Source: JAWPMV01 sp038527215
Lineage (GTDB): Bacteria; Bacteroidota; Bacteroidia; J057
DNA length: 64,000 nucleotides
Direction of reading: 5' to 3'
Assembly: GCA_038527215.1 (NCBI GenBank)
Contig: JBCBGC010000021.1
Coordinates: 1 to 64,000 of the forward strand
The notes beneath the pieces were generated by a model. It did no database searches. It worked only from the letters and a program-made list of their open reading frames with translations, and was not told where the DNA came from. Positions 26,976 to 35,349 of this stretch are shown here, one piece after another (positions within the stretch are counted from its first letter, which is position 1; each line of letters opens with the position of its first letter). Made by a program: the position numbers and the translations under genes.

Positions 26976-28175
26976 ATGAAGGATAGTTATCAAGCAAAAT
27001 TTCTGGTCAAACTGGAAGAAAAGTATGGCACCTGGAACCAAATCACTTCTCGCTTTGGTGCCACTTCCTTTGGGCAGATATCTAAGGACCTCAGCATTAG
27101 TCCCAGCCAGTTTTCTAAGCTGATTTCAGGCACCGCGACCGAAGGGATGTACATCCGATCCATTGAGAATATCAACCGTCTGTTGATGCACCAGGAAATC
27201 GAGCAAAAGCTCCAAAGCCTGGAGGCCCAAAACGGTCAGATCAAAGAGGAGATGGAAAGCTGGAAAATGAAAGTCCAACGCAACCGCAGAGGCTTCATTC
27301 AAAGTGGATTGCTGGGAATCCTCCTGGGCGGCTTGCTATTATGGCTCTTCTTACCGGGCACCTGGTCTCCTGGCCAAGCGGAGAACAGCTCTCGTCATCC
27401 GCTGTCTCAATACTTCGACCGGGATTTTCAGGCAAACTTCAATTCCCCTTATCTGGACATCAATGAAGTACAGGAATTTTGTCCTTGTAGCGGCTATGAA
27501 GGAGAATGGTCCCTCAGCAAACCTTATAAGCTCCCTATTCCTGCCACGCGCCAGCCAGGCGTTTATTATCTGGCCAGAAGTGCCGATGTCAGAATGAAAT
27601 GTAGCAGATACGATAGCCTGCCTGCTGGAAAGGGCAGTGTCTTGATGGCCTATGAGTTCCTGATCAATGAAATCTGGGTAGACACAGAGCACCTTCCGTT
27701 CTCTCCCCTTTATTTTGACGAAGAAAAAAAATCCTATACCCCGCTGTTTGACACCCTGGTATTTGAACATCACCCTCGTTTCAAAAAAGTAGCTACCATC
27801 CATTCCTTTTTTGTTGACAAATTCGAAATCCGGCCAGACTCCATCATCCGCAAGGGCGAGCCTTATGGAAGATTTGCCCACGAAATCGATGAAGAATTAT
27901 CTCAACGGCATGGGATCAATGTCAAGTACATCCTGGAAAATGTCCTGGGTGATCTGACGACCACCAACTGCTCTGCCATTCCAAATCCATTTTGTAATCC
28001 CAACGATCTGGAAGAAGGATTGTCTACCATGAACTTCGATTGTCTGTATACCATCCGCTCAGAAAATCTGGGCATTGGCGGGGGATACCCTTACCAGAAA
28101 GGCTACAAACTGGTGAAGCAGATGTATGGGGATAATTTGACTTGCAGATGTCAGGATTCTACGGGAAATGAGTAG
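26976..28175 (+). CDS. Membrane-anchored one-component regulator: N-terminal HTH, coiled coil, TM helix, exported Cys-rich domain
   Basis: A 399-residue protein. Residues about 1-70 look like a DNA-binding HTH (FGQISKDLSISPSQFSKLIS as helix-turn-recognition helix). A coiled coil follows (about 72-102), then a TM helix (about 108-127, SGLLGILLGGLLLWLFLPG) and an exported domain of about 270 residues with eight or more Cys, several paired (FCPC, TCRC). With Lys/Arg-rich residues before the helix (KVQRNRRG), the C terminus should be periplasmic. No phosphotransfer module is seen. This resembles ToxR-like signalling in layout, though the domains are not those of ToxR. It sits between two SusCD loci, divergent from one and upstream of the other, and probably controls one or both. 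The exported domain is unrecognised. Confidence 0.75.
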   Translation: MKDSYQAKFLVKLEEKYGTWNQITSRFGATSFGQISKDLSISPSQFSKLISGTATEGMYIRSIENINRLLMHQEIEQKLQSLEAQNGQIKEEMESWKMKVQRNRRGFIQSGLLGILLGGLLLWLFLPGTWSPGQAENSSRHPLSQYFDRDFQANFNSPYLDINEVQEFCPCSGYEGEWSLSKPYKLPIPATRQPGVYYLARSADVRMKCSRYDSLPAGKGSVLMAYEFLINEIWVDTEHLPFSPLYFDEEKKSYTPLFDTLVFEHHPRFKKVATIHSFFVDKFEIRPDSIIRKGEPYGRFAHEIDEELSQRHGINVKYILENVLGDLTTTNCSAIPNPFCNPNDLEEGLSTMNFDCLYTIRSENLGIGGGYPYQKGYKLVKQMYGDNLTCRCQDSTGNE

Positions 28176-28448
28176 CTAAATATCAAAAGGACTATATCTT
28201 ATATTAAAAGTGAGTAGTCCACGGAAAAAGGTGTGGCCCATTCATTTACTATTCTCACTCCATCGCACTTTCGGAAAAGTCATTTTACATTAGCATACCA
28301 AACTAATAGGCCGTTTTAGCAAAGCCTCATCAAGCGGACTTTCATATAGTTTTATGCTAATTTGAGTAGCATCCCATTCTTTGAGTAGTAGAATAGTAGC
28401 AGGGTGTAGTACCATTGTCGTAGTCTCCCTTAGCACAATTGTAAGTAG
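28168..28448 (+). promoter_or_regulatory. Cluster of TGAGTAG heptamers upstream of the beta-glucan SusC (candidate operator array)
   Basis: TGAGTAG occurs at 28169-28175 (overlapping the regulator stop), 28211-28217, 28363-28369 and 28382-28388. The near match TAAGTAG is at 28442-28448. The third and fourth are 9-base direct repeats (TTTGAGTAG) 19 bp apart, about two helical turns. The second forms the right arm of a GGACTA/TAGTCC inverted repeat (28189-28220). The reverse complement lies in the regulator's own promoter. This clustering is far above chance for a 7-mer and fits binding sites of the adjacent HTH protein. Confidence 0.55.
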
Positions 28449-28535
28449 ATTAAATCTTATTGCATAATAGCGAACATTCCACATGTTTTCTTTTGCAATC
28501 TGCCCCATTTATTAAAGGCAAACCAACTACTAACT
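28176..28535. other. 360-bp intergenic control region between HTH regulator and SusC
   Basis: Contains no convincing gene. It holds the TGAGTAG cluster, many GTAG/TAGT steps between 28380 and 28450, and an A/T-rich leader before the SusC start. No clear -33/-7 promoter pair could be assigned. Confidence 0.6.
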
Positions 28536-31500
28536 ATGCAAAAATCATTTTTGGTACTACTGCTTAGCTGCTGTTTCTCCACCATGCTTTGGGGACAGGT
28601 AACGATCAGTGGTACCGTAACCGACGCCAGCAATGGCCAACCCCTGATTGGGGTAACCATACTGGAAAAAGGACAGCCCAATGGCACCCTTTCAGAATCT
28701 GACGGGGGCTTTGAATTGGAAGTCCAAAACCGGCAAGCGGTTTTGGTTTTTTCCTACCTGGGCTATCAGGAACTGTCCATGATAGTAGGCGATCAAGCCG
28801 AGATCAATATTACCCTGGAAGAAGATATCACCGATCTGGATGAGGTAGTGATCGTAGGCTACGGAACCCAGAAAAAAAGTGTGGTTACCGGGGCCATCTC
28901 CAAAGTAAAAGGAGAAGACCTCGAAGACATGCCGGTTATGCGGATTGAGCAGTCCCTGCTGGGCCGGACCTCTGGGGTTCGGGTAACTACCGCCTCTGGC
29001 CAGCCAGGAGAGGGCGCTACCGTGCGTATCCGCGGAACCAGCTCTATCAATGCCAGTGAACCACTGTATGTAGTGGATGGCGTACCCATTGGCGGAGGGA
29101 TTGACTTCCTGAACCAGGGAGATATTGAGTCTATTGAAGTACTGAAGGATGCTGCCTCTGCTTCTATCTATGGCGCACGCTCTGCCGCAGGGGTAATCCT
29201 GGTAACCACCAAAAAAGGACGGAAAGACCGCTTTGAGGTGAACTATTCCGGATACTATGGTACCCAGTCCCCCTGGAAAAAGCTCGCTTTACTGGATGCG
29301 ACGGAATATGGCATCCTGATGAATGAGTCTTCTGTGGCTGCGGGTGGCGATATTCTGTTCGAAGACCCTCAGTCTTTAGGAGCCGGGACTGACTGGCAGG
29401 ACGCAATATTTAATTATAACGCGCCCATCATGAACCACGAGCTGAGTATTTCAGCGGGTAGCGATCGGTCCCAGTATTATGCTTCCTTTGGGTATTTTGA
29501 TCAGCTAGGGATTGTATCTGAAGCCCAAAGCCAGTATCAGCGGTTTACCGCGCGCTTTAACTCTACCCACAAGGTCACCAAGCGCATCACTTTCGGTAAC
29601 ACCATGGCTTACTCCCGGATCAGAGGGGTAGGCATTTCGACCAACTCTGAGTTTGGTTCTCCTTTGAGCCGGGCCCTCAACTTAGACCCACTGACCCCGA
29701 TTCTCGAAACGGATGAAGCGGTGCTAAATAGCTCTGTCTTTACCAACTTCCCGGTGGTCAGAGATGAGAATGGGGTGCCGTACGGAATTTCCAACTATGT
29801 TACTTCTGAGGTACTGAACCCCGTGGCCGCCCTGCAAATTCAGCAAGGATACGGCTGGAGTGATAAGATTGTCGGAAATGTATTCGGAGAAATTGAGCTG
29901 TTTAAGGGCTTAAAGTTCCGTTCCAGCCTGGGAACAGACCTGGCTTTCTGGGGAGGGGAAGGATTCACCCCTGTGCATTACCTCAATGCGGCCAACCGGG
30001 CGGATATCACCAATTATAACCGCTCTCAAAACCGCGGCCTGTACTGGATTTTCACCAACACCCTTTCCTACACCAATACCTTTGGGAATCATAACCTGAA
30101 TGTAGTAGCCGGTACCGTGGCAGAACGGAATTCCGGACAAGGGATTGGCGGTAACATCCAGGATATCCCCGTGGACAACATTGAAGATGCCTCCCTGGCC
30201 TTCCCTACCCCCGCCGCCAGCCAGACCTTCTATGGCTTTGAATACCTCGGCACCCTGGCTTCTTACCTGGGACGGATCAACTATAACTATGCCGCCAAAT
30301 ACCTCTTCTCCGCGACCATGCGGGTGGACGGATCTTCTAAATTCGGCTCTAACAATAAATTTGGCTACTTCCCATCCGTATCAGTGGGTTGGGTATTGAC
30401 CGAGGAAAACTTCCTCCGCAGCAATGACATCGTCAACTTCATGAAGATTCGTGCTTCCTGGGGCGTAAACGGAAACGACCAGATCGGAGACTTCCGTTTC
30501 GTATCTACGGTAGGAGGTGGAAGAAATTACACCTTCGGCCTGGATGACAGATTGGTAAATGGGGTGAGCCCCAATGCGATCGCCAACCCTGACCTACGCT
30601 GGGAAGAAACCACCCAAACCAATATCGGGATTGATGCCAAACTCTTTAAGCGGGTAGACTTTACCTTCGACCTTTTTGACAAGTCCACTTCTGGCATGCT
30701 GCTGGATATTGCGGTACCTGGCTACGTAGGAAACGCGGGCCCTATTGGCAATATCGCGACCATGTCTAACCGGGGTGCAGAATTGGAACTGGGCTATAAC
30801 AACAAATGGGGTGACCTGAGTTTTGAAATCAGAGGCAACCTTTCTTATGTAGAAAATGAAGTAACGGATCTCGGCGCAGACAAAGAATTCCTGCCCGGGC
30901 AAACCTTCAGCCCCCAAGGTCTGGAAATTACCCGTACGACCGTTGGCCAGCCCATCGGCTACTTCTACGGCTACTCCACTGATGGCATCTTCCAGACAGC
31001 CGAAGAGGTAGCGGCCTACACCAATGCAGATGGAGAGCTGATTCAGCCTGAAGCCCAAGCTGGAGATTTCCGCTTTAAGGACATCGACGGAGACGGGGCG
31101 ATCACCCCGGATGACCGTGGATTCATTGGCGATCCAACCCCTAACTGGACCTACGGGATGAACCTGGCCCTGGCCTGGAAAGGACTTGATCTGGTGGTCT
31201 TCGGACAAGGCGTAGATGGAAACCAGATTTTTAAAGCGACACGTCGCTTTGACCTCCAAATGGCGAATATGACCGCAGAGGCCCTGGACCGTTGGACCGG
31301 CCCCAATACCACCAACACCCACCCCCGTCTGGTCATGAATGATCCTAACAAAAACTTCAGCCGGAGTTCTGATTTCTATGTTGAAGAAGGTGGATTTTTC
31401 CGGATCAAAACTCTGCAATTGGGATACAACCTGCCGAGCGAAATCCTCAACACGATCGGCTTTTCCAAGCTGCGCGTTTACGTTTCAGGTAACAACCTGG

Positions 31501-31619
31501 TCACCTTCACGCAATACAGTGGGTTTGACCCAGAAATAGGCGGCGGTAGCTTTGGCGTGGACCGTGGAATCTATCCTCAGGCCCGTTTTTATCTGGTGGG
31601 GGTCAACGCCAGTTTCTAA
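28536..31619 (+). CDS. SusC/RagA-family TonB-linked outer-membrane transporter of the beta-glucan locus
   Basis: A 1027-residue SusC homologue. Signal peptide (about 1-21), carboxypeptidase-regulatory-like domain (about 23-95), then the typical VVIVGYGTQKKSVVTGAISKV opening the plug (about 105-215), with LYVVDGVPIGGG and VLKDAASASIYGARSAAGVILV. The rest is a TonB-dependent barrel ending in VGVNASF. It is the first gene of a five-gene locus, with SusD 37 bases after it. Together they bind and import oligosaccharides; the downstream GH16 and GH5 enzymes point to beta-1,3-glucan (laminarin type). The long upstream region with TGAGTAG motifs suggests control by the neighbouring HTH-TM protein. 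Confidence 0.95.
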   Translation: MQKSFLVLLLSCCFSTMLWGQVTISGTVTDASNGQPLIGVTILEKGQPNGTLSESDGGFELEVQNRQAVLVFSYLGYQELSMIVGDQAEINITLEEDITDLDEVVIVGYGTQKKSVVTGAISKVKGEDLEDMPVMRIEQSLLGRTSGVRVTTASGQPGEGATVRIRGTSSINASEPLYVVDGVPIGGGIDFLNQGDIESIEVLKDAASASIYGARSAAGVILVTTKKGRKDRFEVNYSGYYGTQSPWKKLALLDATEYGILMNESSVAAGGDILFEDPQSLGAGTDWQDAIFNYNAPIMNHELSISAGSDRSQYYASFGYFDQLGIVSEAQSQYQRFTARFNSTHKVTKRITFGNTMAYSRIRGVGISTNSEFGSPLSRALNLDPLTPILETDEAVLNSSVFTNFPVVRDENGVPYGISNYVTSEVLNPVAALQIQQGYGWSDKIVGNVFGEIELFKGLKFRSSLGTDLAFWGGEGFTPVHYLNAANRADITNYNRSQNRGLYWIFTNTLSYTNTFGNHNLNVVAGTVAERNSGQGIGGNIQDIPVDNIEDASLAFPTPAASQTFYGFEYLGTLASYLGRINYNYAAKYLFSATMRVDGSSKFGSNNKFGYFPSVSVGWVLTEENFLRSNDIVNFMKIRASWGVNGNDQIGDFRFVSTVGGGRNYTFGLDDRLVNGVSPNAIANPDLRWEETTQTNIGIDAKLFKRVDFTFDLFDKSTSGMLLDIAVPGYVGNAGPIGNIATMSNRGAELELGYNNKWGDLSFEIRGNLSYVENEVTDLGADKEFLPGQTFSPQGLEITRTTVGQPIGYFYGYSTDGIFQTAEEVAAYTNADGELIQPEAQAGDFRFKDIDGDGAITPDDRGFIGDPTPNWTYGMNLALAWKGLDLVVFGQGVDGNQIFKATRRFDLQMANMTAEALDRWTGPNTTNTHPRLVMNDPNKNFSRSSDFYVEEGGFFRIKTLQLGYNLPSEILNTIGFSKLRVYVSGNNLVTFTQYSGFDPEIGGGSFGVDRGIYPQARFYLVGVNASF

Positions 31620-31656
31620 ACCCCATGACTTTTCTTAAATTGAAATAACGATATAT

Positions 31657-33168
31657 ATGAAATCTCTTATATTACATAAAGGTGTTTGGATGCTGGGCTT
31701 TCTGTTCCTGCTTTCCTCCTGCACCACCAAGTTTTTGGAACTAGACCCTCGGGGCACAGTCCTGGAAACGAACTTTTATCAAAACCAGGAAGAACTGTTT
31801 GAAGCCCTGGTCGCGACCTATGACGTGCTTCAATGGGGCGGGACCAATGGCTGGACCATGAAGCTCGGTTTGTTAAACGCGGCTTCTGATGACTGTTTCG
31901 CGGGCGGAAGTGATGCTTCTGACCAACCAAACTGGGTTGCCTGGGATGGTTTTAATCTCGATCCTTTCCTGGGGCCACAATTAGGTCTTTGGCAGAAATA
32001 CTATAGCGGAATCTACCGGGCGAATCTCTTGCTTGAAAAACTGGAGGAGGTAGAAGAGTTGACCAGTGATTTCAAAAACCGCTCTATGGCCGAAGCCAAA
32101 TTCCTGCGCGCTTATTTCTATTTCGATTTGGTTCGGATGTTTGGTCGGGTGCCTTTGATCACCAAAGTGTTATCTGCCGACGAGATTTACCAGCAAGTAC
32201 AGGCTGAACCTGCTGCGATTTACGCGCAGATTGAACAGGACCTAAACGATGCACGGAATACCTTTGAACTGCCTGAAACCCTGCCTCCTGATGAGTTGGG
32301 AAGAATCACCAAAGGAGCGGCCCATGCTCTCTATGGAAAAGTAATCCTTTATCAAAATGATGAAGGACGGATGGGCGAAGCGGCTAACGCGTTCGAATCC
32401 GTGATCGGAGCCGGCATCTACGGCCTGGAAGCGAATTTTGAAGACATCTTCAAACTTCAGAATGAATTCGGCATTGAGTCTGTTTTCGAAGTCAACTACT
32501 CTGGCAACCAGCGCGGGGGTTGGGGCAACTTTGGCAACGGCACCGAAGGCAACTATGACGTGCAGTTCTTCGGCATGCGGGATTACGTAGGTCCCACCTT
32601 TGCCAATGGCTGGAGCTTCTGCCCGGTGACGAATAAATTGGTTACCCTGTTGGAAAACGATCCTCGTTTTGAGCATACCATCATTGACGGCAATGAATTA
32701 AAGAACCAGGGAGCATCCTATACGGAAGGCTACCAGAATACCGACTACTTCATCCGTAAGTATGCTGGTTTGCAAGAAGACCGAGCCTTGGATGGGGAGC
32801 CTGCTTTGAACTGGAGCTACAATGTACGGGAAATCCGCTATGCTGATGTGCTTCTGATGGCCGCAGAAGCCTATGCCAGATCTGGAAACGATGGACAGGC
32901 GCAGACTTACCTGAATCAGGTAAGAAATCGCGTGGGCTTACCCAACGTTACGGCCAGCGGAAGCGCATTGCTGGACGCCATTTACCTGGAAAGACAGAAA
33001 GAACTGGCTACCGAAGGACATCGCTTTTATGACCTTATTCGTACCGGTCGGGCCGCAACGGAGCTAGGTGATCAGGGATTTGTGGAAGGAACCCACGAAT
33101 ACCTCCCGATCCCCCAATCAGAAATTGATATTACCGAAGGGAATATTACCCAGAACAACGGCTACTAA
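31657..33168 (+). CDS. SusD/RagB-family surface glycan-binding lipoprotein
   Basis: A 503-residue SusD homologue with lipobox FLLSSC (Cys22). It has the family's N-terminal TKFLELDPRG segment, a TPR-rich core (AEAKFLRAYFYFDLVRMFGRVPLI is the classic SusD helix pair, seen at about 145-170) and the C-terminal ERQKELATEGHRFYDLIRTG signature. It forms the extracellular lid of the SusC channel and binds glycan. Its position after SusC and before the PKD lipoprotein is canonical for a polysaccharide utilisation locus. Confidence 0.95.
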   Translation: MKSLILHKGVWMLGFLFLLSSCTTKFLELDPRGTVLETNFYQNQEELFEALVATYDVLQWGGTNGWTMKLGLLNAASDDCFAGGSDASDQPNWVAWDGFNLDPFLGPQLGLWQKYYSGIYRANLLLEKLEEVEELTSDFKNRSMAEAKFLRAYFYFDLVRMFGRVPLITKVLSADEIYQQVQAEPAAIYAQIEQDLNDARNTFELPETLPPDELGRITKGAAHALYGKVILYQNDEGRMGEAANAFESVIGAGIYGLEANFEDIFKLQNEFGIESVFEVNYSGNQRGGWGNFGNGTEGNYDVQFFGMRDYVGPTFANGWSFCPVTNKLVTLLENDPRFEHTIIDGNELKNQGASYTEGYQNTDYFIRKYAGLQEDRALDGEPALNWSYNVREIRYADVLLMAAEAYARSGNDGQAQTYLNQVRNRVGLPNVTASGSALLDAIYLERQKELATEGHRFYDLIRTGRAATELGDQGFVEGTHEYLPIPQSEIDITEGNITQNNGY

Positions 33169-33192
33169 TTACCATCTTCAAAAAGCAATCTG

Positions 33193-34059
33193 ATGAAATT
33201 CATTTATCACATATATATCGTAGGGCTGCTCAGCCTGATGTTGGCTTGCCAGCCTTTTGTCCCTGAGAAAACGGAATTAGGCCCTCCTCCCACGCCTACT
33301 TTTGAGATTCTCACCACGAGTAATTCCAATGATTTCATTCTCCAAAATACCACGGAGGGCGGATTTCTCGCTCAGTGGGACCTGGGACAACTTGGAAAGT
33401 TCGAAGGCCAGGAAGTAGAGATCAACATCCCTTTCAAAGGGACTTATGAAATCACCCTCCTGGTATTCAATAGCGGTGGTCATGCTACCGCTACCAAGAG
33501 CTTGACCGTAGACCAGGATGATCCGAATGCTTGTTCCGGCAACTTCCGCCTCCTGACCGGCTGTGGAGAAAAAGTCTGGAAAATCGCCCCAGAACCAGGG
33601 GCCTTGCATGTAGGACCGAACTTGACCGACACCTGGTGGGGTAATAATGAGGGCGACGTAACCGCCAGAGAGTGCCACTTCAATGATGAGTATATCTTCC
33701 GCTCCAATGGCGAATTCGAATACGATAATAAAGGAGATTTCTGGGCAGACTCTGATGGTAGTGGAGCCATTTTCCCTCCGGCTCTGGGCCTGAGTGTAGG
33801 ATGTCATCCGAGTTCTGACTGGCCGGATGCCTTCAAATCCTGGGACTCTGGCCTGCACGGCTTTAGTGTAACCAATTCTACCATTACCGTTTCGGGAGAA
33901 GGAGCTTGGATTGGATTGTATAAAATCGGCACTTCTGGTGAAGTAGGCACGCCTCAAACCTCTGTTACGTTGAATATTGACTCTCTGACCGAAGATCGGA
34001 TGGTCTTGTATGCTGACTATGGTGGGGTGGTCTGGCGAATTACCCTGGTTGCAGAATAA
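33193..34059 (+). CDS. PKD-domain surface lipoprotein (probable glycan-binding SGBP)
   Basis: A 288-residue lipoprotein with lipobox LSLMLAC (Cys19). An N-terminal PKD-like Ig domain (about 33-105, ending YEITLLVFNSGGHATATKSL) is followed by a C-terminal beta-rich domain with many aromatic residues (WGNNEG, FWADSDGSG, SDWPDAFKSWDSG). This is the layout of SusE-position surface glycan-binding proteins in laminarin loci, where exposed Trp residues contact the glucan. It is 24 bases after SusD and 35 before the GH16 gene. Function is inferred from position and architecture; no catalytic motif is seen. Confidence 0.78.
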   Translation: MKFIYHIYIVGLLSLMLACQPFVPEKTELGPPPTPTFEILTTSNSNDFILQNTTEGGFLAQWDLGQLGKFEGQEVEINIPFKGTYEITLLVFNSGGHATATKSLTVDQDDPNACSGNFRLLTGCGEKVWKIAPEPGALHVGPNLTDTWWGNNEGDVTARECHFNDEYIFRSNGEFEYDNKGDFWADSDGSGAIFPPALGLSVGCHPSSDWPDAFKSWDSGLHGFSVTNSTITVSGEGAWIGLYKIGTSGEVGTPQTSVTLNIDSLTEDRMVLYADYGGVVWRITLVAE

Positions 34060-34094
34060 TCACCCGTCATCGCGCTCAATCCAGAAAATCATTT

Positions 34095-35303
34095 ATGTCT
34101 AACTACAAGTTTTCCCGAATCCCTCAGCTGTTTCTTGGTGCCCTCATAGCAATGGGGTACCTGATAGCGGGTTGCGATCAAACCCCTGATCCTGGACCGA
34201 CCCCAGCAGAAATTAAGCTGGCGATCTCGAGCGTCACCCAATTTGAAGGAGATGAGAGTACGACTTTTAAATTCAAAGTAAGTACCAATGAAGCTCCCGC
34301 GGAAGCCGTCAGTGTCGATTATGCTACCGAAGAAATCACAGCTGGATTTGAGCAGGATTTCGTGGCTAGCAACGGTACCCTGAATATTCCTGCAGGTGCC
34401 CGCGAGGCGTTTATTGATATTGAAATTGTGGTAGATACCTTTAAGGAAAACGATGAGCAATTCAAAGTGATCCTGAGCAATGCTCAGGGAGCTACCATCC
34501 AGACCGCTGAGGGTATTGGCACCATCCGGAATGATGATGACTTTGTGTTCGTCCCGGACGAGGGCTATATCACCCCTGACAATTATGTGGGCTATGATTT
34601 GGTCTGGCGGGATGAATTCGACGGGACAGAACTCAACCTCAATGACTGGACCCATGAACTAGGGGCCTCTGGTTGGGGGAATAACGAGCTGCAATACTAT
34701 ACAGATCGGGCGGACAACGCCTATGTGTCGGGAGGGAATCTTACTATTGAAGCAAAAAGGGAAAACTTTGCGGGAGCTAGCTATACTTCTGCCCGCCTCA
34801 TTACGGCGGGTAAACGTGAGTTTGCTTTCGGGAGAGTAGATATTCGGGCCATCCTGCCAGAGGGACAAGGGATCTGGCCGGCCCTTTGGATGCTGGGGGC
34901 TAATTTCTGGACCGTTGGCTGGCCAGCCTGCGGAGAAATCGACATCATGGAGCTGGTCGGACATGAGCCGGAAAAGGTTCACGGCACCGCACACTGGGGT
35001 CCCCAGGGCCAATCCTGGAGCTATAACAAAGGAGGGGCTCGCTCGATTTCCGGCAAGTTTTCGGATAAATACCATGTCTTCTCCATCATTTGGGAACCAG
35101 GTAAAATCAAATGGTATGTAGACGACAACCTCTATTTTCAACTCGAGAATTCAGATGTAAACGGAGCATACCCCTTTGATCAGGACTTCTTTTTTATCTT
35201 CAACGTAGCGGTTGGAGGAAACTGGCCAGGGAATCCTGACGCTACGACTACCTTCCCCCAAAAAATGGTGGTGGATTACATCAGAGTCTTTCAAGAAAAA
35301 TAA
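34095..35303 (+). CDS. GH16 family beta-glucanase (laminarinase) lipoprotein with Calx-beta domain
   Basis: A 402-residue lipoprotein (lipobox YLIAGC, Cys27). A Calx-beta domain (about 36-150, with VDYATEEITAGFEQDF and DENDEQF-like calcium-binding acids) precedes a GH16 jelly-roll catalytic domain (about 160-402). The GH16 signature EIDIMEL is intact: nucleophile Glu281, Asp283 and acid/base Glu286. The motif with the extra Met (ExDxME) is the beta-bulge type typical of laminarinases. Family function: endo-hydrolysis of beta-1,3- or mixed beta-1,3/1,4-glucans at the cell surface. A strong hairpin follows the stop, before the GH5 gene. Confidence 0.93.
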   Translation: MSNYKFSRIPQLFLGALIAMGYLIAGCDQTPDPGPTPAEIKLAISSVTQFEGDESTTFKFKVSTNEAPAEAVSVDYATEEITAGFEQDFVASNGTLNIPAGAREAFIDIEIVVDTFKENDEQFKVILSNAQGATIQTAEGIGTIRNDDDFVFVPDEGYITPDNYVGYDLVWRDEFDGTELNLNDWTHELGASGWGNNELQYYTDRADNAYVSGGNLTIEAKRENFAGASYTSARLITAGKREFAFGRVDIRAILPEGQGIWPALWMLGANFWTVGWPACGEIDIMELVGHEPEKVHGTAHWGPQGQSWSYNKGGARSISGKFSDKYHVFSIIWEPGKIKWYVDDNLYFQLENSDVNGAYPFDQDFFFIFNVAVGGNWPGNPDATTTFPQKMVVDYIRVFQEK

Positions 35304-35310
35304 CCCTTAA

Positions 35311-35333
35311 GCCCTCCCCTGTTCGGGGAGGGC
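35311..35333 (+). terminator. Strong hairpin between GH16 and GH5 genes (attenuator-like)
   Basis: Perfect 9-bp stem GCCCTCCCC (35311-35319) / GGGGAGGGC (35325-35333) with a 5-base loop, followed by ATTTATTG rather than a continuous U-run. It could partly terminate the SusCD-GH16 transcript, lower GH5 expression, or stabilise the upstream mRNA 3' end. Confidence 0.6.
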
Positions 35334-35349
35334 ATTTATTGCTTTACGT

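Noticed and set aside
28168..28388. TGAGTAG copies as a CRISPR-like array
   Set aside because: Units are only 7-9 bases and spacing is irregular (19-152 bp); better explained as regulator sites.
30594..31418. A 274-codon open frame opposite SusC
   Set aside because: Shadow of the barrel-coding region; no motif.
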